Made by a program: the position numbers and the translations under genes. A model generated the notes under the pieces. The model was given only the letters and a program-made list of their open reading frames with translations, did not search any database and was not told the origin of the DNA. 28,835 bases of DNA from Halovenus sp. (GTDB taxonomy: Archaea > Halobacteriota > Halobacteria > Halobacteriales > Haloarculaceae). The first letter of the stretch is position 1. Every line of letters starts with the position of its first letter. Positions 1 through 6,686 of the stretch are shown here, piece by piece. The DNA lies in NCBI GenBank assembly GCA_003551265.1, contig PUMG01000081.1, forward strand, positions 1 through 28,835, written 5' to 3'.

Positions 1-106
1 CACCTAAAGATGTTACGCAAGCATCCAACCCCAACTGTGGCTATGAGCGTGGAGAGATTCCCAGTTGTCGGCTTCATCCCACGGCTAAAGCCGATGGGCT
101 TTCGCC
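1..106 (+). mobile_element. Right end of an IS200/IS605-type (TnpB-family) element, partial
   Basis: Bases 78-98 form a hairpin: CCCACGGCT (78-86), loop AA, then AGCCG, one unpaired A at 94, then TGGG. It is followed by GGCTTTCGCC (97-106). From memory, haloarchaeal IS200/IS605 and IS1341-type elements end with such a subterminal hairpin beside a CTTTCGCC-like tail, and in TnpB systems this end also forms the 3' part of the guide RNA. Only the end is visible. An open frame runs through bases 1-129, but it continues past the hairpin into the neighbour and shows no TnpB motif, so I do not call it as a gene. The extra A in the stem suggests decay. The element abuts the stop codon of the response regulator. 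Identification rests on motif memory only. Confidence 0.5.
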
Positions 107-109
107 TCG

Positions 110-580
110 CTACCGCTGTAACTGTGTGACCTGTTGAATCCCCTGTAGCTCTTTCATCCGTTCTCGGAGCGCAATCGCCGTCCAGTTCTCTTCGATAGTC
201 TCACAGATGGTCTCGGCGAGCGCATCGAAGCTGTCGGCCGTGTCCTCGTGTCTCAGGTAGCCGTCAACACCCACAGAGATGGCCTCGGTTGCGAGTTCTT
301 CCGAACTCTCTGCGGCGTAGAGTACGACTGGAAGCTCGGGGCGGTCACTCTTGATGTCGTCAAGAAACGAGAGCACGTCGGCGTCCGGAAGAGTCTGTTC
401 CGTGAGCAGACACTCGATGTCCGGACGCTCAGAGAGAATGTCGCTGGCCTGGCTGGCACTCGTGGTCGTCAGCACTTCGAACAGCGAACGTTGTATCAGG
501 TCTGTAACAACCTCCTCCGCGTGTGCTGTCTCTCCGCAGAGATAGAGAATCGGTGTGGCGGCTGTGCCAGACCCGGACAT
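110..580 (-). CDS. Receiver-only response regulator, atypical receiver domain
   Basis: A 156-aa protein that is almost entirely one CheY-like receiver fold: alternating beta strands and helices, the motif LPDADVL after strand 3, and an AISVGVDGYL segment near residues 101-110. There is no DNA-binding or enzymatic output domain. The usual phospho-acceptor Asp is replaced by Glu61 (LLTEQTLPD), the paired acidic residues after strand 1 are missing (ILYLCGET), and the usual Lys-Pro near the end is Arg-His. From memory, haloarchaeal receivers often carry Glu here. Signalling would then be phosphorylation-independent or through protein contacts (inference). I chose ATG 580 over the GTG at 646 because 646 overlaps the upstream gene and a TATA-like box lies at 604-610, about 25 nt before the ATG. 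It follows ppsA by 62 nt. Confidence 0.8.
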   Translation of the reverse strand: MSGSGTAATPILYLCGETAHAEEVVTDLIQRSLFEVLTTTSASQASDILSERPDIECLLTEQTLPDADVLSFLDDIKSDRPELPVVLYAAESSEELATEAISVGVDGYLRHEDTADSFDALAETICETIEENWTAIALRERMKELQGIQQVTQLQR

Positions 581-642
581 GCCTTCTGATTCTGGCTGCA
601 GGCATATGTACTTATTGTAGAACCAACAACTATGAAATTGTT

Positions 643-2946
643 TCACCGAACAGACTCGAGCAGCAGTCGCTGTTCGACGCGTTTGACCTCGTGCTGAACG
701 TCTCTAACGGCGTCGATGTTCGCGCTAAGTGAGGTGATTCCGGCTTCGACGAGGTACCGAACCATCTCGGGGTCGGAGCCAGCCTGTCCACAGATACTCG
801 TGTTGACACCTTTCTCCCGGCATACCTCGATGGTGTGAGAGATGAGTTCGAGCACCGCGGGGTGAAGCGCGTCGTAGCGGTCAGCCACCCGCTCGTTGTT
901 CCGGTCGATAGCGAGCGTGTACTGGATGAGGTCGTTCGTCCCGAAGCTGACGAAATCGACACCAGCGTCGGCGATTCCCTCGACAGAGAGCGCTGCAGCA
1001 GGGGTCTCCACCATCACCCCCCACGTTCGTTTTGTCGTGTCGATTCCCACCTCCTCCATCATTCGCTTCGCGCGCAACACGTCTGCTGCGTCGTTGACCA
1101 GCGGCAGCATGATTTCGAGGTTGTCGTAGCCGATGTCGTAGAGCTTCCGGAATGCGTCGAGTTCGTGACGGAACACGTCGGGGGTGTCGAGACTCCGTCG
1201 GATGCCACGGTAGCCGAGCATCGGGTTGTGTTCGATAGGTTCGTCCTCGCCACCCTCGAGCTGGCGGAACTCGTCAGTCGGTGCATCGAGCGTTCGCACA
1301 CGAACTGGGCGGGGATAGAACTCGTCGGCAACCGACCGAATCCCTTCGACGAGTTCCTGAATGTACTCGCCTCTGCCGTTCTCTTCGATGTAATGCTGGG
1401 GAGTCTGTCCCAGCGAGAGAATCATGTGTTCGATACGGAGCAAGCCCACACCATCGGCCCCGGTCGCGGCTGCGCGCTGGGCAGCGTCCGGAATCGAAAC
1501 GTTGACCTTCACCTCCGTGGCGGTCATCGGCTTGACCGGCGTCTGCGGCCGAACCTCCTCGACTGCGTCGTGGTCGGTCTCCTCTGGCTCGCCACCGGTC
1601 TCTATCGTCCCCTTCTCTCCGTCGATGGTCACGAGTTGTCCATCTTCGAGTTCTCGTGTCGCTGTTTCGGTCCCGACAACTGCTGGAACCCCGAGTTCGC
1701 GCGAGACGATTGCGGCGTGAGACGTGGTGCCACCTTCGTCAGTGACGATGCCTGCAGCGCGTTTCATCGCGGGAACCATGTCGGGTGTCGTCATCTCCGT
1801 AACGATAATGTCGCCCTCTTCGACCTTGTCGAGCTGGTCGAGTTTGTGGACGATTCTGACCCGGCCTGATGCACTACCGGGGGTGGCTCCCAGTCCCTTG
1901 AGGATGACTTCACCCGTTCGTTCGCCGTCAGTCTCGGTCTGGTTGGAGACGGTTCCTTCGCCGACACTGCCGCCGTTCGAGATGCTGCCTGTGCTGGCTG
2001 CCCGACTCTCGTCGATGGTCGTGATAGGCCGGGACTGGAGCAAGTAGACGTCGCCACTCTCGATTGCCCACTCGACGTCCTGTGGCTTGCCGTAGTACTC
2101 CTCTATCATCTCACCGGTTTCACACAGCGCGTCGAGTTCCGCATCCGAGAGTACGCGCTCGCTGCGTTTTTCCTCCGGGACGGGCTGTTCGACCGTCTTT
2201 CCTGTTTCGGAATCGCGGACGTGCATCACCTTCTTCTCCGCGATGGTCTCGCTTTTCAGCTCTCCGCTCGCCCGGTCGATGATGTAGTTGTCCGGAGTCA
2301 CGGCACCAGAAACGACGGCCTCTCCCAGTCCCCACGCGCTCTCGATGGTTATCTCCGGTGCGCCCGTCGAGGGGTTGCTGGTGAACATAACCCCGCTTTT
2401 GTCCGCGTCGACCATCTCCTGGACGACAACCGCGATGTCGACCTCGTGGTTGTTGAACCCCTGCTCCTGGCGGTAATACAGCGCCCGGTGGGTGAACAGC
2501 GAGGCCCAGCACTCCCGTACGCAGTCGACGAGGTCCTCGCGGGTGACGTTGAGGAACGTCTCCTGCTGGCCCGCGAACGACGCTCCTTCGAGGTCCTCCA
2601 GTGTCGCCGAGGAGCGAACGGCGACGACAGTGTCCTCGTCGAAGCGGGAGTGTGCACTGAGAATCTCCTCGCGTAGCTCTTCTGGCATCGGCGTCTCGGT
2701 GATGAGTTGCTGTGCAGCCTCCGCAGCGTCGGCCAGTTGCGGGTCGTCTGAGGCGACGTCGACGGTTTCGAACAGCTCCTCGTCGATACCGGTCGATTCG
2801 ATGAACGACCGATACGTCTGTGTTGTCACGACGAACGCAGGTGGGACGGGAAGGTCTGCTGCCCACAGGTGTCCGAGGGAAGCCGCCTTGCCGCCAACGG
2901 TGTCGATGTCGTCTCCGCTGATGTTATCCAGCCAGCGTACTGCCAT
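643..2946 (-). CDS. ppsA: Phosphoenolpyruvate synthase
   Basis: Makes PEP from pyruvate and ATP, releasing AMP and phosphate; the entry step of gluconeogenesis in the cytoplasm. The 767-aa product has the family order and length. The N-terminal ATP-grasp domain (about 1-315) includes VRSSATLEDL near 110-119 and a QSRPITT end near 304-310. The swivelling phosphohistidine domain contains GGTTSHAA with His410. The C-terminal PEP-binding TIM barrel (about 480-767) contains the catalytic-type Cys719 in TSICGQAGSDPEMVRYL. A Ser/Gly/Thr-rich linker at about 312-343 joins the first two domains. The frame is open upstream to 3258, but ATG 2946 begins the family-typical start (AVRWLDNI...GGKAASLG), and a TTTAGG box lies about 30 nt before it. 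It could share a transcript with the gene at 3038-3730, 91 nt upstream. Confidence 0.96.
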   Translation of the reverse strand: MAVRWLDNISGDDIDTVGGKAASLGHLWAADLPVPPAFVVTTQTYRSFIESTGIDEELFETVDVASDDPQLADAAEAAQQLITETPMPEELREEILSAHSRFDEDTVVAVRSSATLEDLEGASFAGQQETFLNVTREDLVDCVRECWASLFTHRALYYRQEQGFNNHEVDIAVVVQEMVDADKSGVMFTSNPSTGAPEITIESAWGLGEAVVSGAVTPDNYIIDRASGELKSETIAEKKVMHVRDSETGKTVEQPVPEEKRSERVLSDAELDALCETGEMIEEYYGKPQDVEWAIESGDVYLLQSRPITTIDESRAASTGSISNGGSVGEGTVSNQTETDGERTGEVILKGLGATPGSASGRVRIVHKLDQLDKVEEGDIIVTEMTTPDMVPAMKRAAGIVTDEGGTTSHAAIVSRELGVPAVVGTETATRELEDGQLVTIDGEKGTIETGGEPEETDHDAVEEVRPQTPVKPMTATEVKVNVSIPDAAQRAAATGADGVGLLRIEHMILSLGQTPQHYIEENGRGEYIQELVEGIRSVADEFYPRPVRVRTLDAPTDEFRQLEGGEDEPIEHNPMLGYRGIRRSLDTPDVFRHELDAFRKLYDIGYDNLEIMLPLVNDAADVLRAKRMMEEVGIDTTKRTWGVMVETPAAALSVEGIADAGVDFVSFGTNDLIQYTLAIDRNNERVADRYDALHPAVLELISHTIEVCREKGVNTSICGQAGSDPEMVRYLVEAGITSLSANIDAVRDVQHEVKRVEQRLLLESVR

Positions 2947-3037
2947 TATGTGAGTACACTTCGAGTGACCTAAAGAAGGTTCTGATGGCTCGCTTCGCTC
3001 GCTATTTCGAGTGTTTGTTTCCTTCTCGGCCATCGGG

Positions 3038-3730
3038 TCAGTCGAACAACCGGTCAATCTCGCGGTTTGCCTGCTGGACGACCGACTGTTCGGCGCGGTA
3101 CATCGCACGGAGCGCCTCGTCGGTGTACTCCACCTCGAACGTCGGAGTCGGAAACACCCGCCCAAAGCTGCCGAGCACCGCTGTCGCCTCGACTGTCGTC
3201 GACATCTCCAGCGCTTCCCGGTTCCGGCGGAGCGGCCCGGTGAACGCGAAGTGCTCACTCACGAGTGTTTCTGCTTCCTCGCGCGTCAGTGCCGCCGTCG
3301 TCGCGTCCCAGAAAGAGTCTTCCGGCGATATCAGCAGCGGCGTAACGGCTTCACCCAGTCCACGGTGGTGAGCGAGGAGTTCGTCCTCGACACGCTCGCG
3401 ACGCTCGGCTGGAACGTCGGTCCGAATCGACTCCACCACCGCACCTGTTTCGAGAATCTGCTCGCGGTAGGCGTCGATGTCCGCGTCGGACTCGACGTAA
3501 TCGAGTACGACCCGAAACTGTGCGAGTGTCCGTCGACGATACCGCTCCAGTTCGGGCTCGACGACTCGACGATGGAGTGTCTCAGCGTTCTTCACCAGAT
3601 TGTCGAGGGCTGCTCCACCGGGACCGCGGGCACCGCGGAGCGCACGCGAGACGCTGAACTCCTCGATGGTCGCCTCGATAGCGTCGTCAAGGAAGTACTC
3701 AAACCCGTCTTCGACTGCCTCCCGGGTCAC
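3038..3730 (-). CDS. Conserved-looking protein of unknown function, 230 aa
   Basis: I do not recognise this protein. It is acidic and mostly helical, with no signal peptide or membrane segment. Residues 1-50 hold a charged helix and a Gly/Pro-rich turn (GARGPGGAAL), residues 50-115 a long Arg/Glu-rich helical stretch, and the C-terminal third a mixed region around FAFTGPLRRNREALEMS. It starts with GTG (3728-3730); no other early start exists. It lies between gatB (138 nt upstream) and ppsA (91 nt downstream) on the same strand. Codon use and acidity match its neighbours, which supports a real resident gene. No role in either neighbouring pathway can be read from the sequence. Confidence 0.8.
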   Translation of the reverse strand: MTREAVEDGFEYFLDDAIEATIEEFSVSRALRGARGPGGAALDNLVKNAETLHRRVVEPELERYRRRTLAQFRVVLDYVESDADIDAYREQILETGAVVESIRTDVPAERRERVEDELLAHHRGLGEAVTPLLISPEDSFWDATTAALTREEAETLVSEHFAFTGPLRRNREALEMSTTVEATAVLGSFGRVFPTPTFEVEYTDEALRAMYRAEQSVVQQANREIDRLFD

Positions 3731-3806
3731 GTTCTGTGTCTACGACTGGAGACACTTGAGCGTATCTTCTCCCACCAGAACAGATCGACCTGCCTCAGAA
3801 CAGGTT

Positions 3807-3895
3807 CTCTCGCAACAGCTCAGGATAGCTCCTCTCGCAACAGCTCAGGATAGCTCCTCTCGCAACAGCTCAGGATAGCTCCTCTCGCAACAGCT
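3807..3895. repeat. 25-bp tandem repeat, 3.6 copies, at the gatB 3' end
   Basis: Three identical 25-bp units lie at 3807-3831, 3832-3856 and 3857-3881, followed by the first 14 bases of a fourth at 3882-3895. The core CTCTCGCAACAGCT occurs four times. On the minus strand each unit encodes the last residues of GatB (LLREELS) and its TGA stop. The stop actually used (3870-3872) falls in the first unit the ribosome meets, so the other copies are untranslated. Weak pairing between AGCTCCT and AGGATAGCT within the array may form a small bulged stem. Confidence 0.97.
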
Positions 3896-5348
3896 GATTC
3901 ACGTCGCCAGGGTCTGCGCTGCCGCCAGTCTTTTGCATCACCTGTCCGACAAGGAAGTTGATTGCACCACCTTCTCCGGCGTGATAATCTGCCACCGCGT
4001 CAGGGTTCTCTTCGATGGCTTCGTCGACTGCCTGTGCAACCTCGTCGCCTCCGGTCTTGCCCAGTCCCTCCTCCTCGACGATTGTGTCGGGATCGGTCTC
4101 CTCGTCGAGCATCGTCCGCAACACCGTCTCGCGGGCGTTCTTGGCTGTTATCTCGTCGGTTGCGACGAGTTCGACGAGTCGGCTGACCTCATCGAGCCGG
4201 CTCTCGACGTCGGTGACATCCATGTCGCGGTAGTTCAACTCGCCGAGCAGTTCGTCGGCAACCCACGTCGCTGCGAGGTCAGGGTCGAACGCCTCCGCCA
4301 CGTCCTCGTAGAAGTCTGCCACCTGTTTCGTGCTGGTGAGTTTGTCGGCGGCCTCTGCTCCTAGCCCGTACTGCTCGTGAAATCGCTTTCGGCGAGCGTC
4401 GGGAAGTTCGGGAATCGCAATCTCGTCTTTCCAGTGTGCAACACGAAGCGGTGGAAGGTCAGCCTCCCCGAAGTAACGGTAATCCTTCTCGGCTTCCTTC
4501 GAGCGCATCGAGACGGTGATGCCGCGTGATTCGTCCCAGTGACGTGTCTCCTGTTCGACCTCACGGCCCCGTCTGACGGCGTTTTTCTGACGCGTCGCCT
4601 CGTACGAAAGCGCTTTCTCGGCCCCTTTGTGACTGGAGATGTTCTTCACCTCGGTTCGGTTGGCGTCTTCGAGAACGTCCTCGGCAATCGAACCATCCTC
4701 GCCAACGTCGTCGCCGTCGACGACCGAGAGATTGGCGTCGACGCGCAGACTGCCGTCGCGGGAAGCATCGAAGACGCCGAGGTATTCGAGCACCTCTTCA
4801 AGTTTGGCGAGAAACGCCCGGACCTCCTCCGCTCCGCGGAAGTCGGGTTCAGTGACGATTTCGAGCAGCGGCACACCGGCGCGGTTGTAATCGACCAGCG
4901 TGTACTCTGCGGTGTCGATGGAGCCACCCTTGTGTTTGAGGCTGCCGGGGTCCTCTTCGAGGTGAGCACGGCGGATGCGGATGGTTCGCCGCTCGCCACC
5001 GACAGGACATTCGAGTTCGCCGTCCTGACAGATGGGGTCGTCGTACTGCGTGATCTGGAAGTTCTTGGGCAGGTCGGGGTAGTAGTAGTTCTTGCGGTGA
5101 AAGCGCGTCTCTTCAGGAATCGATGCGTCGAGCGCCTTGCCGACTTTCACGGCGGCCTCGACAGCTGCTTCGTTGAGCACCGGAAGCGCGCCGGGCAAGC
5201 CGAGACACACCGGACAGGTCCGGGTGTTTGGCTCGTCGGCCGGTTCGGTCGAACACCCACAGAATATCTTGGTGTCCGTCTCGAGCTGGACGTGGACCTC
5301 CAGTCCGATGACCACCGCGAGGTCGAGTTGTTCCTGTCTCTGGGCCAT
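3870..5348 (-). CDS. gatB: Asp-tRNA(Asn)/Glu-tRNA(Gln) amidotransferase subunit B
   Basis: GatB is the tRNA-binding kinase subunit of GatCAB, which converts mischarged Asp-tRNA(Asn) or Glu-tRNA(Gln) to the amide forms. The 492-aa product has the normal length. It starts with VVIGLEVHVQL (residues 12-22). It keeps the zinc-type cysteines C30, C32, C45 and C48 (FCGC and CPVCLG), has RKNYYYPDLPKNFQITQYD near 84-102, and ends in a helical tail (about 345-492) of the YqeY type. ATG 5348 gives the conserved N-terminus, and a CTTTAG box lies about 30 nt upstream. The last residues and stop lie inside the tandem repeat at 3807-3895. No gatA or gatC is present in the window. Confidence 0.97.
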   Translation of the reverse strand: MAQRQEQLDLAVVIGLEVHVQLETDTKIFCGCSTEPADEPNTRTCPVCLGLPGALPVLNEAAVEAAVKVGKALDASIPEETRFHRKNYYYPDLPKNFQITQYDDPICQDGELECPVGGERRTIRIRRAHLEEDPGSLKHKGGSIDTAEYTLVDYNRAGVPLLEIVTEPDFRGAEEVRAFLAKLEEVLEYLGVFDASRDGSLRVDANLSVVDGDDVGEDGSIAEDVLEDANRTEVKNISSHKGAEKALSYEATRQKNAVRRGREVEQETRHWDESRGITVSMRSKEAEKDYRYFGEADLPPLRVAHWKDEIAIPELPDARRKRFHEQYGLGAEAADKLTSTKQVADFYEDVAEAFDPDLAATWVADELLGELNYRDMDVTDVESRLDEVSRLVELVATDEITAKNARETVLRTMLDEETDPDTIVEEEGLGKTGGDEVAQAVDEAIEENPDAVADYHAGEGGAINFLVGQVMQKTGGSADPGDVNQLLREELS

Positions 5349-5410
5349 TGTCCGCGCTTCGGTGGCCGGTGGCTAAAGCCTGACGACAGAACGCTTCGCT
5401 TCGCTCGGCG

Positions 5411-6166
5411 TTACGCTGTTTCTTCGAGCACGATGATGTCACCCTCCTCGACGCCACGTTCAGTCGTCCAGCCGTAGTTCACTTCGAGGACGTACTGACC
5501 GCGTCCGGGATAGCGTTGCTGGCTCCCATCCTCTCCGGGACCAGGTTCGGGGGCATGGTGGATTGTCGTGATACGACCCTCGTCGTCAGCGTAGACGATG
5601 TCGATGCCAAAATCCATGTCGCGCATCACGAACGTCCGGTCGTCGACCTCCTCGTAAACGAACACCATCCCGTAGTGTTCCGGCATCGAGTCAGTTTCAC
5701 TCAGGCCTGTGTGCCGCAGAGTGTTTGTATCCGCAACGGCGGCCCGGACCCAGCCCAGCAAGGTATCCTCGGCCGTCCGAACAGCCACGTTCGTCATCTC
5801 GTAACCGGGGAAAACCGCCGAGTCATCGGTCCCATCTGGTGGTGTCGGCGTCGACTCCTCTGCTGTTGGGTCGTCCGCAGTCGAACCGTCTGTCGGTGGT
5901 TCATCAGCTCCCGACTCGTCCGCACCTTGTTCGTCATCTGAGGTGTCCCCGTTGACTGAATCGTCCGCCGACTCCTCCGCAGGTGGCTCATCATCTGCAG
6001 CAGTATCCTCGGGAGTCAGTTCTGGTGTCGATTCCGGCTCGTCCTCGGTGTCGAGACAGCCCGCAAGCCCAACGGCAGCGAGCGTAACCAGTACGGCTCG
6101 TCTGCTGGGATGGCGACCGCTGCCCGTCTGGGAACGACGTTCTTCCCAATCGCCGAAAGGTCGCAT
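5411..6166 (-). CDS. Tat-exported lipoprotein with DUF192 domain
   Basis: A 251-aa envelope protein. Residues 21-37 carry a twin-arginine start (SRRAVL), a short hydrophobic stretch and the lipobox LAGC with Cys37, so it should be Tat-exported and lipid-anchored on the outer face. Residues 38 to about 125 are a disordered spacer of Asp, Glu, Ser, Thr and Pro. Residues about 130-251 match the DUF192 fold: TLLGWVRAAVADT, then GMVFVYEEVDDRTFVMRDM, a DIVYADDEGRITTIHHAPEP strand, and a GQYVLEVNYGW end. The function of DUF192 is not established. ATG 6166 is chosen because it places the Arg pair correctly; the frame extends to 6310 without signal-peptide logic. It is divergent from the smc operon across 214 nt. 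Confidence 0.88.
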   Translation of the reverse strand: MRPFGDWEERRSQTGSGRHPSRRAVLVTLAAVGLAGCLDTEDEPESTPELTPEDTAADDEPPAEESADDSVNGDTSDDEQGADESGADEPPTDGSTADDPTAEESTPTPPDGTDDSAVFPGYEMTNVAVRTAEDTLLGWVRAAVADTNTLRHTGLSETDSMPEHYGMVFVYEEVDDRTFVMRDMDFGIDIVYADDEGRITTIHHAPEPGPGEDGSQQRYPGRGQYVLEVNYGWTTERGVEEGDIIVLEETA

Positions 6167-6319
6167 ACAGAGAGATGCGTGTTCCTCGCTCAAATACCTC
6201 TGCCTGTCCCGTGTCGTTCTGTTGCCCCGAGAGACAGACAGAGAGTACCGGACATGTACAGGGATTCCCGCCACGACGTGCGACAAGAACTCTCTGACGA
6301 CGGACGTCACCCCCTATAT

Positions 6320-6355
6320 GTCAGCACAGATATCGCTGTCTGACGTACGTTTATG
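6320..6355 (+). promoter_or_regulatory. TATA box and bulged inverted repeat before the smc operon
   Basis: GTCAGCACAG (6320-6329) pairs with CTGTCTGAC (6336-6344) across a 6-nt loop; the 9-bp arms match exactly if C6325 is bulged out. ACGTACGT follows (6343-6350), then the TATA-like GTTTATG (6349-6355), about 26 nt before the ATG at 6381. A leaderless transcript with a regulator site just upstream of the TATA box fits this layout. The regulator is unknown. Confidence 0.5.
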
Positions 6356-6380
6356 TGCGCAGGCGAAAACGCAGTGACAT

Positions 6381-6659
6381 ATGTGTGGAAACAGAGTCGA
6401 GGAACTCGAATCGCGTGTGCAAGAGCTAGAAGCCTCCGTGGAGGGCCTGACGGACGAACTGGTCGAGTGCAAAGTTCGACTGCGTGAGCTCGAAGGCGCA
6501 GTCGATGCGGACCTCGGATTCGCCCCCGTTCAATCGGATGATTCCTCGGAAGAAGAGACAGCCGAGGAATCCGCAGACACAGCCGAAGAAACTAAAAACG
6601 AGGCGGTCGACGAGGGAGATAACACGGAGGAGACCGAGACCGACATCATCGTCGCCTGA
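6381..6659 (+). CDS. Small coiled-coil protein with acidic tail, first gene of the smc operon
   Basis: A 92-aa protein. Residues 6-37 form an uninterrupted coiled coil: V6, L9, V13, L16, V20, L23, L27, C30, L34 and L37 follow strict 3-4 heptad spacing, with Cys30 inside the core. Residues about 52-90 are a disordered tail very rich in Glu and Asp. There is no membrane segment and no recognised domain. The stop is 27 nt before the smc ATG, and a promoter lies directly upstream, so it probably leads the transcript with smc and scpA. The natural guess is a partner or regulator of the Smc complex, but that is inference from position and structure only. The start codon is well placed 26 nt after the TATA-like box. 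Confidence 0.85.
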   Translation: MCGNRVEELESRVQELEASVEGLTDELVECKVRLRELEGAVDADLGFAPVQSDDSSEEETAEESADTAEETKNEAVDEGDNTEETETDIIVA

Positions 6660-6686
6660 TGGTGAGTCTCCTCTGCGAGCACCCCC

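Noticed and set aside
835..1869. Plus-strand open frame (344 codons) opposite ppsA
   Set aside because: Antisense to a complete PEP synthase; no independent evidence for coding.
2987..3001. Short GC repeat GCTCGCTTCGCTCGC, with a similar run at 5390-5405
   Set aside because: Simple CGCTTCG-type runs are common in haloarchaeal intergenic DNA; no structure or context makes them functional.
2947..3258. Upstream extension of the ppsA frame
   Set aside because: The added residues are Arg/Ser-rich, overlap the 230-aa gene, and the promoter-like box lies inside them; the family sequence starts at 2946.
3807..3895. The 25-bp array as a CRISPR
   Set aside because: The units are directly adjacent with no spacers and encode the gatB end.
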